Source: an uncultured Bifidobacteriaceae bacterium | Lineage (GTDB): Bacteria > Actinomycetota > Actinomycetes > Actinomycetales > Bifidobacteriaceae | DNA: 49,701 nt | Direction: 5' to 3' | NCBI GenBank assembly: GCA_946891915.1 | Contig: CAMPNN010000007.1 | Location: 1-49,701 of the forward strand | Part shown: piece by piece, positions 7,746-16,167 of the stretch | Layout of the letters: each line of letters starts with the position of its first letter | How positions within the stretch are numbered: position 1 is the first letter of the stretch | Notes under the pieces: model-generated | Seen by the model: only the letters and a program-made list of their open reading frames with translations | Database searches by the model: none | Told to the model about the DNA's origin: nothing | Made by a program: the position numbers and the translations under genes

Positions 7746-8372
7746 ATGGCGCAAGAATACGATGAACGTATTGCTCGTAAAGCTTTCATGTATCAAAGGA
7801 AACGGTCTGTGATTACATCTGTAAGCATTGGGTTGGCAGTTGCTTTCGTACTTTCACTACTTGTGCAATTCCATGTTTTCGGCATAAATTCAGCTTCTAC
7901 GCCAAAAGATAATCCAAATTACGGCGTAACAGCACCTTGCGCAATTAAAAGCAAAGAAGGCACAAAAACTCCTTATATTGACAATCGCGCTGTGTCTATT
8001 CGAGTGTTAAATGGCACAAAATTCCGCGGTTTTGCTCGGGCTGTTGGCGAAGCTTTAAATGCTAGAGGTTTTAATCTTACCGAAGTCAACAACAACAAAA
8101 CTAGCAACGTAAAACGCACGACGATTTATTTTGGCAAGAACGCTATTAATGAAGCATATACAGTAAATTCTAATTTTGTTGATGCTGTTATGCGCATGGA
8201 CGATCGCCAAGATAAGCTTATTGACATTGTGCTTGGCTCAACTTTTAATAATCTTCGTCCAAAAGTTGACGTTCCTGCGGCTGGAGCTGCAATACAAGAA
8301 GTGCGCGGCTGCGTAAAAGCAGATTCTATTAAGCAACTTCCTAAAGCAACTCAGCATAATCCAGTAAATTAA
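7746..8372 (+). CDS. LytR C-terminal-domain membrane protein
   Basis: A 208-residue protein with one membrane segment (about 26-46) and an extracytoplasmic LytR_C domain (about 80-155), recognisable from the opening VSIRVLNGTKFRGFARAVGE. This domain occurs at the C-terminus of LytR-CpsA-Psr enzymes and as stand-alone proteins in Actinobacteria; its role in wall-polymer attachment is not settled. I chose the ATG at 7746 because GGAAG lies 5 nt upstream; a GTG at 7740 abuts that site. It is convergent with the tRNA nucleotidyltransferase gene, whose stop lies 50 nt away. Confidence 0.8.
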   Translation: MAQEYDERIARKAFMYQRKRSVITSVSIGLAVAFVLSLLVQFHVFGINSASTPKDNPNYGVTAPCAIKSKEGTKTPYIDNRAVSIRVLNGTKFRGFARAVGEALNARGFNLTEVNNNKTSNVKRTTIYFGKNAINEAYTVNSNFVDAVMRMDDRQDKLIDIVLGSTFNNLRPKVDVPAAGAAIQEVRGCVKADSIKQLPKATQHNPVN

Positions 8373-8422
8373 AAAATTACTAATATTACGTTGCTTATAA
8401 TTACGTAGCTTATATTTGTACT

Positions 8423-9850
8423 TTATTTGCTATAAGTTTCGTTATACCAGCGCTGCAATTCCGCAACCGCAATATCATGCTCCACAGGACCATTATCAAG
8501 ACGATAATCGAGCATATGCTTATAAGCTTCACCAACTACAGGGCCTGGCTGTAAATTAAGTAATTGCATAATTTCATTACCGTCAACATCCGGACGAATA
8601 GCATCGAAATCTTCTTGCTTTTTAAGCTCGCGCACACGCTGTTCCATTTCGTCCATTGCGCGCTCAAACATTAACGCTTTACGACGATTTTGCGTGGTTG
8701 CGTCGGCTCTAGTAAGCCTATTCAAACGCTCGTATAAATGCCCTGAATCTTTTACATAACGACGAACTGCAGAATCAGTCCACGGCTCATCAACGTAACC
8801 GTGGAAGCGCAAATGCAAATTCACTAACTCGCTAACATCGTCAATAATATGATGGTCGAAATGCAAAGCCTTCAAACGTTTGCGCGTCATTTTTGCACCA
8901 ACAACATCATGATGATGGAAACTCACTTTTCCACCATCCTCAAATTTACGCGTGCGAGGTTTGCCAATATCGTGTAATAATGCAGCCAATCTCAAAGTCA
9001 AATCAGGGGCTGGCACAGGTCCTTCTTGATCAGTTTCCAACGAAATAGCACGCTCAAGAACAATCATAGTGTGCTCAAACACGTCTTTATGGCGATGATT
9101 TTCATCAATCTCAAGCTGCAATGCTGGAATTTCTGGCAACACTCGCTTAGCAATGCCAGATTCAACAAGAGCCTCCAAACCTTTACGAGGCCTGTCCGAA
9201 AGTAGCATTTTAGTAATCTCGTCGCGAACACGCTCAGCTGAAACAATATCAAGCCTATCTGCCATATCTACGATAGCCTCAGCAGTGTTAGCTTCTATAG
9301 TAAAACCAAGTTGAGCTACGAAACGCACGGCACGCATCATACGCAAAGGATCATCGTCAAAAGACTGACGCGGATCAACAGGAGTTCGCAACACACCTTT
9401 CGCTAAATCGTTAGCTCCACCGAAAGGATCCACAAATTCCAAATCAGGCACGCGCAAAGCCATCGAATTTACTGTGAAATCCCTTCTAGAAAGATCACCC
9501 TCCAAAGAGTCACCATACTTAACTTCAGGTTTGCGAGAATCTGGATCATATACGTCAGAACGGTACGTAGTAATCTCAACTTTTACTTCCGTACCATCTG
9601 CACGTCGACGCATAGCGCCTAACGTGCCAAATTTACGACCCATATCCCAAAAACCGTCGTGTCCCCAACGGCGCAGAATTGGCTCGAATTCTTCCGGACG
9701 CGCAGACGTACAAAAATCAAGGTCATGCGACACGCGATGCAACAGCATATCGCGAACCGGACCACCAACTAATGCAAGTTCATAATTATGCTCAGCGAAA
9801 AGTCGCCCCAACTCTACAGCTTCAGGCCAAACCTCAAAGTTTTCAGTCAC
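8423..9850 (-). CDS. CCA-adding tRNA nucleotidyltransferase / PcnA family
   Basis: Adds or repairs the 3' CCA of tRNA. The protein (475 residues from this start) has the class II nucleotidyltransferase head ELALVGGPVRD and DLDF with its metal-binding aspartates, the PolyA_pol RNA-binding region (DDPLRMMRAVRF), and a C-terminal HD domain with LLHDIGKPR. It is the counterpart of Mycobacterium Rv3907c and, as there, diverges from the Nudix gene. The start is uncertain: GTG at 9850 (chosen, with AAAGG about 11 nt upstream and matching where homology begins), GTG at 9862, ATG at 9895 or GTG at 9913. tRNA-Thr in this window already encodes its CCA, so repair may be the main role. Confidence 0.9.
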   Translation of the reverse strand: MTENFEVWPEAVELGRLFAEHNYELALVGGPVRDMLLHRVSHDLDFCTSARPEEFEPILRRWGHDGFWDMGRKFGTLGAMRRRADGTEVKVEITTYRSDVYDPDSRKPEVKYGDSLEGDLSRRDFTVNSMALRVPDLEFVDPFGGANDLAKGVLRTPVDPRQSFDDDPLRMMRAVRFVAQLGFTIEANTAEAIVDMADRLDIVSAERVRDEITKMLLSDRPRKGLEALVESGIAKRVLPEIPALQLEIDENHRHKDVFEHTMIVLERAISLETDQEGPVPAPDLTLRLAALLHDIGKPRTRKFEDGGKVSFHHHDVVGAKMTRKRLKALHFDHHIIDDVSELVNLHLRFHGYVDEPWTDSAVRRYVKDSGHLYERLNRLTRADATTQNRRKALMFERAMDEMEQRVRELKKQEDFDAIRPDVDGNEIMQLLNLQPGPVVGEAYKHMLDYRLDNGPVEHDIAVAELQRWYNETYSK

Positions 9851-9937
9851 CCTTACCGACACCCTTTCAGCAAAAATCAATCTATATTCCAGCATACCGT
9901 TACCCCAATGCACAGCGGATTGAGTAATGTGGAGTGT

Positions 9938-10714
9938 ATGGTTACTCCTGCAGATTTACGACGTATGCTCGCCAAGCTTGCGGATAATCATACCCAAAAT
10001 CAGACTAAGCCTTCTGTAACACCTCTTGATTTAGCAAGAATACACAGTAAAAAATCCTGCGTACAAAATGATGAGAATACGCAAGTTTTCGTTGATATTC
10101 CAATCTTTTCTGAAGATAATGAACCTAAACATGAGGCAGTAGAAATTAGTGAAGTTATACAAAAAACGACAATAATTCCGGCGGTCTCTCCGGCACTTAT
10201 GCCGCAGCGCAGACTAACAGATGCTCCTACAACTTTTGCATCTTTAGACGCTCAAGATTTGCCAATTATTCGAGAATATTCTGCTGGAGGACTAGTTTTT
10301 GACTCACTCGGGCGTGTCGCAATTATTGCTCGTCACTCAAGAAGCGGTCATCTTGAATGGTGCTTACCAAAAGGACATATTGAGAAGGGTGAGACACCTA
10401 GGGAAACTGCAGTTCGTGAAATTCACGAGGAAACTGGCATCATTGGTGAAGTAGTTGATTCAATCGCAACAATTGACTACTGGTTCACAGGAACAACTCA
10501 CCGTGTGCATAAACTAGTACACCATTTTGCTTTGCGTTATGTAAGCGGCGACCTTTCGGTGTTAGGTGACCCGGATCATGAGGCAGAAGACGCTATATGG
10601 GTTAATTTCAAAGATTTGAACGCTATATTAAGCTATCCAAATGAACGCAAAGTTGCATGGCTATATGCAAAAAAGGCACGTAGGCGGTCCAGAAGTGAAG
10701 AATCTAACGCATAA
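9938..10714 (+). CDS. Nudix hydrolase
   Basis: Pyrophosphohydrolase of a nucleoside diphosphate derivative; substrate not predictable. The 258-residue protein has a roughly 100-residue N-terminal extension of unknown function, starting MVTPADLRRMLAKL, then a Nudix domain with the complete box (GETPRETAVREIHEE followed by TGII). It matches Mycobacterium Rv3908 in place: divergent from the CCA-adding gene and followed by the DUF6049 gene and murJ. The frame extends upstream to 9788, but that would run inside the CCA gene. The ATG at 9938 is preceded by GGAG at a short distance; ATG 9908 and a GTG at 9929 are alternatives. Confidence 0.88.
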   Translation: MVTPADLRRMLAKLADNHTQNQTKPSVTPLDLARIHSKKSCVQNDENTQVFVDIPIFSEDNEPKHEAVEISEVIQKTTIIPAVSPALMPQRRLTDAPTTFASLDAQDLPIIREYSAGGLVFDSLGRVAIIARHSRSGHLEWCLPKGHIEKGETPRETAVREIHEETGIIGEVVDSIATIDYWFTGTTHRVHKLVHHFALRYVSGDLSVLGDPDHEAEDAIWVNFKDLNAILSYPNERKVAWLYAKKARRRSRSEESNA

Positions 10715-13250
10715 GAACCAAATCACATGCTCAGCACAGGGTTTACCAAATAACGCTCCGCATTGTGTATATTGTGCCGTATTTTCTTTACTGAGAGCAA
10801 TTCTGAAAACAACTCTGAGTACAATTAATCGCGTACATTATTCGGCATTTCGTTTACTGGTAGCATTAATTGCGATTATAGCCATAGCATTTTCTTTACT
10901 ATGTGCTCAAAGTGCGCAAAATATTGGTTTAGTACAAGAGGCAAGAGCAGATACAACCCATTCAAACGAGTACGCTTCGCACGCTGCATCTGACCTAAAA
11001 AATAGGCAACAAAAGTACTATTACGATGATTTTCACAGCAAAGGAATTGAGCTTAGCATAAAGCAGGCAACCCCTGTTGTAACGGACAAAAGTGGGTATC
11101 ATCTTACCGTAACACTAAAGTCAGAAACGCCTTTGCCAGAAGGAACAGTTAGGCTTTCTATTAATTCAAACTACACTTTTGTGTCACGCACAGACTTGCA
11201 AAATTGGGCTCAAGGCGAGTCTCTTATACCAACTCCTCAAATTTTAGGTTCTGTAAAAACTGCCAAATTATCAGCAGGCGACACATCTACAATTCGATTT
11301 GACCTGCCAGCAGACAATCCAGAATTACAAAATATTTGGAATTGGGGTCCAAAACCGTTAAAAATCACATATTTTTCTGACGATTATTCGCGCCGCAAGT
11401 CTATACTTTCTTTCTTTACAAGATCAAACGATGGCATGCATATTCCTAATTTGCCAGCAATGAAACTTACTGCACTGATGCCGATTTTAGCCAATAATCA
11501 GCATGTACCAAAATCTGATATCAAAAAGCATCATCAGCACAATAACGATTTATTGCAAATAAGCAAATCTGAAACTCACCATATTCTTGAACAAGCAAAT
11601 TTAGTTAGCAAACACGCAAAACTGCAGACTATTGCAGACATAAATTCTTTGCATGCGGCACGTTCACCGCTTAAACCAAACGCATACATGCAGAAGTCCG
11701 GATTTGATATTAGCGCATATGCTGACGATAAAAATCCCAACGCATACCTTTCCGCCGGGATTAATGAAAAATCTTGGTCTTACAGCAATTCGCAAGATAC
11801 ACAAAACGTTCAAACATTGCAGCCTGCACAAATCTCACAAAATACGCAAAATACGCAAAATACGCAAAATCCTACTAATCAAAACGAAGCAAAACAATCC
11901 ACTCAAAGCAAACATAATCCTATTCAATCATTCGCTTGGCAAACTTACGGAAAATGGACTATTAGCGCTTTAGAACAGGCAAAGCGCAACGGATACAACA
12001 CAGTTATTGCCACAGACGAATTTGACTCAGACTCATCTAAATTCGCTATTAGCGACGGCGTATACGACATAAACACTCCTGCAGGAAACGTTCGAGTTCT
12101 AACACCGCAGGAAGTGCTTACAACCTTAGCTAACGGCAATCCGACAAGTTTTAACGCTATTAGCGAGCGCACACAAGCAGGACGCATAAACCGTTTAGTT
12201 GCGCAAAGTGCCTTCTATCAAATGGAACAGCCTTACGTAGACCGTCACATTCTTATTACTTTCTCCAATAAAACAGATATTTCCAATATTGATTCTGTTA
12301 TGAACGCGCTAGAGCAATCAAATTGGCTTTCGTTAAGTGATTTATCTAGTATGACAAAAATTAAGCAAGACGACACCTTGCCGTATTGGAGAAGAAATAG
12401 CATTCTTCGAGCAATGCCTCACAGCAGCGGAATTAGTGCCGCAACTGCTAAAATAAGGCGCTCTACACTAAATAATTTGTCTAAACGCAGAAAAGACGTT
12501 TTATACTTCACGCACAATATTGTTGATCACAGCAAAGCAATTCACTTGCGAAACACAGAAGGCGACGCTCAAGCCCTTGCAAAACAGACAATTAAGTCAA
12601 AAAGTAAAATTAATTCAAAATCTTGGTGCGAATATTTATTAAAGCTGTACGACAATATTGCCTTACACGAATTAATAAATAATACAAATAATACAAGTAG
12701 TCAACTGGACGATAGTTCAAAAGATAATAGTCCAAAAGATAATAGTACAAAAGTTAAAGCTGGTAACAGCAACAAAAACACTCAGCCGAACGACCAGAAT
12801 CCTGCAGAAAACAATTCTGAAAATTTTGTTAGCACGCTGCTTTCTGGAATTCGCATAATTCCTCCACGAGATATTACAGCTGTAAGCGAAACAGCAAGTA
12901 TGCCAATAACTATTAGTAACGCATACCAGTATCCTGTAAAAGTTTATTTATCTGCAGATACTCACGCTATGGAAATAGTTACGCGCCGTAAAACTTTAGT
13001 AAGCATTCCTGCAAATAGCGAAACACAAATCACTTTGCCGCTGAGAATCACTACTTCACTTCACACTAAAGCAACTTTCGTGCTGGAAGATAATCAGAAT
13101 CACGCTTTTTCTAAACCAGAGCACACACTAATAACTAGTACGCTGCAAATTAGCGATAAAAGCGGTACGATTATTATAATATTTGCTTTCATGCTTGGGT
13201 TGCTTGGTCTTTGGAGGCAATTCCACCGTAAAAAGGATCCGGACGAATGA
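10695..13250 (+). CDS. DUF6049 extracytoplasmic protein
   Basis: A large secreted-type membrane protein of unknown function, the counterpart of Mycobacterium Rv3909, always found next to murJ. From the GTG at 10695 it has 851 residues: an N-terminal hydrophobic signal (about 50-70), a long extracellular region with a Gln/Asn/Thr-rich stretch (QNTQNTQNTQNP) in the middle, and a C-terminal membrane segment IIIIFAFMLGLLGLW followed by a short basic tail. This start overlaps the Nudix stop by 20 nt, and AGGCGG is 8 nt upstream; the frame is open to 10641. It overlaps murJ by 4 nt, so the two are translationally coupled. A role with MurJ in envelope assembly is a guess from context. Confidence 0.8.
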   Translation: MKNLTHKNQITCSAQGLPNNAPHCVYCAVFSLLRAILKTTLSTINRVHYSAFRLLVALIAIIAIAFSLLCAQSAQNIGLVQEARADTTHSNEYASHAASDLKNRQQKYYYDDFHSKGIELSIKQATPVVTDKSGYHLTVTLKSETPLPEGTVRLSINSNYTFVSRTDLQNWAQGESLIPTPQILGSVKTAKLSAGDTSTIRFDLPADNPELQNIWNWGPKPLKITYFSDDYSRRKSILSFFTRSNDGMHIPNLPAMKLTALMPILANNQHVPKSDIKKHHQHNNDLLQISKSETHHILEQANLVSKHAKLQTIADINSLHAARSPLKPNAYMQKSGFDISAYADDKNPNAYLSAGINEKSWSYSNSQDTQNVQTLQPAQISQNTQNTQNTQNPTNQNEAKQSTQSKHNPIQSFAWQTYGKWTISALEQAKRNGYNTVIATDEFDSDSSKFAISDGVYDINTPAGNVRVLTPQEVLTTLANGNPTSFNAISERTQAGRINRLVAQSAFYQMEQPYVDRHILITFSNKTDISNIDSVMNALEQSNWLSLSDLSSMTKIKQDDTLPYWRRNSILRAMPHSSGISAATAKIRRSTLNNLSKRRKDVLYFTHNIVDHSKAIHLRNTEGDAQALAKQTIKSKSKINSKSWCEYLLKLYDNIALHELINNTNNTSSQLDDSSKDNSPKDNSTKVKAGNSNKNTQPNDQNPAENNSENFVSTLLSGIRIIPPRDITAVSETASMPITISNAYQYPVKVYLSADTHAMEIVTRRKTLVSIPANSETQITLPLRITTSLHTKATFVLEDNQNHAFSKPEHTLITSTLQISDKSGTIIIIFAFMLGLLGLWRQFHRKKDPDE

Positions 13251-15070
13251 GCTCAGTAGGTCGAAATTCCGTTATTATGGCCAGTGGAACGGCCGCATCC
13301 CGCATTACGGGGCAATTGCGCACCATTCTACTCGCAGCAGCCTTAGGAACCACGGGATTGGCAGCAAATGCGTATCAGGCTGGCTCAATGATTCCTCAGC
13401 TTATTTACACGCTTGTTTCCGGCGGCATTTTTAACGCTGTGCTAGTTCCTCAAATTGTTCGCACACTAGAAAAGAAGAATGCGGAAGAACGCTTAAATAA
13501 GCTGATTACGTTTGCTATCATGCTGCTTATTGCTGTTACTATCCTTATGACAGCTGCAACTCCTATACTCACCATGCTTTATGCGGGTGGCAGCGCAGAA
13601 ATGCAAACTTTAACATGCTCGTTTACTCTGTGGTGCATGCCACAAATTTTCTTCTACGGGCTTTACACGGTTCTTGGGCAGGTGCTTGCAGCAAAAGGCC
13701 GTTTTGCGATGTACGCGTGGAGCTCAGTTGCGGCGAATATTATTAGCTGCCTTGGTTTTGGTGCTTTTATTGTTTTGTTTGGAAAAGCAGTATATAAGCC
13801 GTTGAGTTTTTGGAATGGAAATTCAATACTTCTTACCGCCGGATTTTGGACTCTTGGAGTTGCAGCACAAGCTTTAGTGCTGTTTTGGCCTCTTATGAAA
13901 AGCGGTATACATTATCGTCCTAGTTTTGGCATACGAGATATTGGCTTACGTTCTATGGGTCCAGTTGCAGCGTGGAGCACTGGAATAGTTATTGTTACGC
14001 AAATTGTTGTTATGATTACTACTCACATAACTACAAGTGTGCCTTTTGTAGCAGAGCAACGATTGGGATTGGATCAGTTTAAGGTGGCCGGTAATGCCAC
14101 TTATCAAAACGCTTATACCATGTTTTTGCTGCCTTACTCTTTAGTTGCTGTATCTGTGGCAACAGCTATTTTCCCTAAGATTTCACGCGCAGTAGCGTCG
14201 CATGATTTGCGTAGCGCGCGTAACGATTTAAGTGAAGCAATACGCAACGTAAGCATAATTATGTGCTTTTTTACCGTTGTTTTTATTGTTATTCCGATGC
14301 CAATTTCGTTAGCTTTAATTCCTTCAATAAGTTTGCAAGAAGCTAATTTGATGGCAATGCCGTTAATGATGTTGGCTTTTGGTTTGCCTCTTACGAGTTG
14401 CTATTTGATTATTCAGCGCACGTTTTTTGCATTTGAGGATGGAAAAAGTCCTTTTATTTTTGCAGCAGCGCAACTTTTTACTGAACTTGTTACTTTTATT
14501 TCTTGCGTTAATTTCTTACCGCCTACTTATTGGGTTGCGTCTTTAGGCGCTTGTGTGTCAATAAGTTTCTTCGTTACTTTTCCTTCTTTGTCTAGTATGC
14601 TTCGCAACCGTTTTAACGGCAATTTAGACGATCGACGTATTATCGTTACGCACGTGAAAATAGTTGTGGCATCGGTGGTTGCAATATTGGTCGGATTGCT
14701 GGTACGTAAGCCACTATTAGGCGTTTTAAGCCTTGATTCTCCGCATTTGCACGGCTTGTTAAGGTGGGGGCATGCAATACTTGTTTGCGCTGTAATGACG
14801 ATTATTATTGCGATTGTTTATTTAGCTACACTTTTACTTTTGAAAACCAGTGAGCTTGTAGATTTATCTGCCCCAATAATTAGTAAGCTTTCTAAAAAAG
14901 TTCCTGCACTTATTCCGCTTGCTAAAATTTTTGAAGATACTGCAAAAAATCAATCTCAACAAATTCAAAACCAAGAAAAGAATCGAACTCCACGTAAAGT
15001 TCAATCTACGCGAAATATTATTTCAAATAATATTTCAAATAATATTTCAACTAGCAATCAAAATAGGTGA
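13247..15070 (+). CDS. murJ: Lipid II flippase MurJ (MviN)
   Basis: Translocates lipid II across the membrane for peptidoglycan synthesis. The 607-residue protein has about 13-14 membrane segments spread from residue 10 to 540. It opens with the family-typical SSGTAASRITGQLR-like region (seen as MASGTAASRITGQLRTILLA), where the arginines line the cavity. A hydrophilic tail of about 60 residues, rich in Asn and Gln, ends it. The Mycobacterium homologue Rv3910 carries a C-terminal pseudokinase and extracellular domain; here those are absent and a separate gene at 16168-18393 has that architecture. Start ATG at 13247 overlaps the DUF6049 stop (ATGA). Confidence 0.93.
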   Translation: MSSVGRNSVIMASGTAASRITGQLRTILLAAALGTTGLAANAYQAGSMIPQLIYTLVSGGIFNAVLVPQIVRTLEKKNAEERLNKLITFAIMLLIAVTILMTAATPILTMLYAGGSAEMQTLTCSFTLWCMPQIFFYGLYTVLGQVLAAKGRFAMYAWSSVAANIISCLGFGAFIVLFGKAVYKPLSFWNGNSILLTAGFWTLGVAAQALVLFWPLMKSGIHYRPSFGIRDIGLRSMGPVAAWSTGIVIVTQIVVMITTHITTSVPFVAEQRLGLDQFKVAGNATYQNAYTMFLLPYSLVAVSVATAIFPKISRAVASHDLRSARNDLSEAIRNVSIIMCFFTVVFIVIPMPISLALIPSISLQEANLMAMPLMMLAFGLPLTSCYLIIQRTFFAFEDGKSPFIFAAAQLFTELVTFISCVNFLPPTYWVASLGACVSISFFVTFPSLSSMLRNRFNGNLDDRRIIVTHVKIVVASVVAILVGLLVRKPLLGVLSLDSPHLHGLLRWGHAILVCAVMTIIIAIVYLATLLLLKTSELVDLSAPIISKLSKKVPALIPLAKIFEDTAKNQSQQIQNQEKNRTPRKVQSTRNIISNNISNNISTSNQNR

Positions 15071-15131
15071 GAATTTATTCTTCTATAGTTTATTCGCGCT
15101 ATTACGCGAGCACGGTGAAACAATCCCACTT

Positions 15132-15187
15132 AAAGACGCGTATAAGATTTACCAATATTGAGTATGTGCTTTTATGCGTCTTTTTTG
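15132..15187 (+). terminator. Terminator of the murJ transcript, overlapping the trxB end
   Basis: AAAGACGC (15132-15139) pairs with GCGTCTTT (15176-15183), with further partial pairing inside, and is followed by more T (TTTTTTG in total). Its 3' arm starts two bases past the trxB stop, in the shared space between the convergent genes, so it can act in both directions. Confidence 0.65.
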
Positions 15188-16113
15188 TTAAGGTACGCCT
15201 GTGCGTCAAGCGCTGCGCGGCATCCCATTCCTGCTGCGGAAATTGCCTGACGATACACGCTATCAACCACATCTCCACACGCAAAAACACCATCAACAGA
15301 TGTACGCGTTGAATCGCCGTCAACAACAATAGTCCCATCGCTGTTAAGGTTTAATGCGCCATTTAAGAACTTTGTTGCTGGAGTGTGTCCGATTGCTACG
15401 AACAGCCCAGATGACTCAATTTCTTGAGTTTTTCCAGTGTGAACATTGCGAATCGTCAAGGAAGTAGCTTCGTTACCATCTCCGTGAACTTCATCGACTA
15501 CGCTACTTAAAATGAACTGAATTTTTTTGTTTTGCTTTGCTCGATCAACCATAATTTTTGAAGCGCGGAATTCTTCTCGCCTGTGAATTAGAGTGACAGA
15601 AGATCCAAAGCGCGAAAGGAATTGAGCTTCTTCAAAGGCAGAATCTCCACCGCCCACAACCGTAATTGGCTTTCCACGGAAGAAGAAACCGTCGCATGTT
15701 GCACAATACGACACTCCTCGTCCAGAGTATTCCTGCTCTCCAGGCACGCCCAATTTGCGTACTTGCGAGCCCGTAGAAACAATAACAGCCTCAGCCTCAT
15801 AAGTTACACCCTCGCTTACTTTTACGCGCTTTACGGGGCTGCTAAAATCTACAGAAATTACATCATCCAACAGTATTTCAGCACCAAATTTTTCAGCCTG
15901 CTTCTGCATAGCATCCATCAAATCCGGACCTAGTATGCCTTCTGGAAAACCTGGGTAATTCTCAACTTCGGTAGTATTCATCAATTGGCCGCCTGGAGTA
16001 AGTGCTCCAGCAATAACAAGCGGCTTATACCCAGCACGACCTAAGTATATTGCTGCAGTATATCCTGCTGGACCTGAACCAATGATAATAACTTTGCGAA
16101 TGTTGTTTTCCAT
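15172..16113 (-). CDS. trxB: Thioredoxin reductase TrxB
   Basis: NADPH- and FAD-dependent enzyme that reduces thioredoxin. The 313-residue protein has the FAD-binding IIGSGPAGYTAA (about 10-21), redox-active CATC (C137, C140), the NADPH site GGGDSAFEEA and the C-terminal FAD motif GVFACGDVVD. Length is normal. GAGGAAA precedes ATG 16113. No thioredoxin gene is beside it, whereas Mycobacterium has trxB-trxC at this position. It is on the opposite strand to murJ and downstream of the pseudokinase gene with a 54-nt gap, possibly sharing its transcript. Confidence 0.96.
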   Translation of the reverse strand: MENNIRKVIIIGSGPAGYTAAIYLGRAGYKPLVIAGALTPGGQLMNTTEVENYPGFPEGILGPDLMDAMQKQAEKFGAEILLDDVISVDFSSPVKRVKVSEGVTYEAEAVIVSTGSQVRKLGVPGEQEYSGRGVSYCATCDGFFFRGKPITVVGGGDSAFEEAQFLSRFGSSVTLIHRREEFRASKIMVDRAKQNKKIQFILSSVVDEVHGDGNEATSLTIRNVHTGKTQEIESSGLFVAIGHTPATKFLNGALNLNSDGTIVVDGDSTRTSVDGVFACGDVVDSVYRQAISAAGMGCRAALDAQAYLNKKDA

Positions 16114-16167
16114 AAATTATTTCCTCAAGTTGCTCGTAACTAAAGAATTGATTATAAATATAAACAA

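Noticed and set aside
9788..9937. N-terminal extension of the Nudix gene
   Set aside because: It would run antisense through the start of the CCA-adding gene and has no homology-like content.
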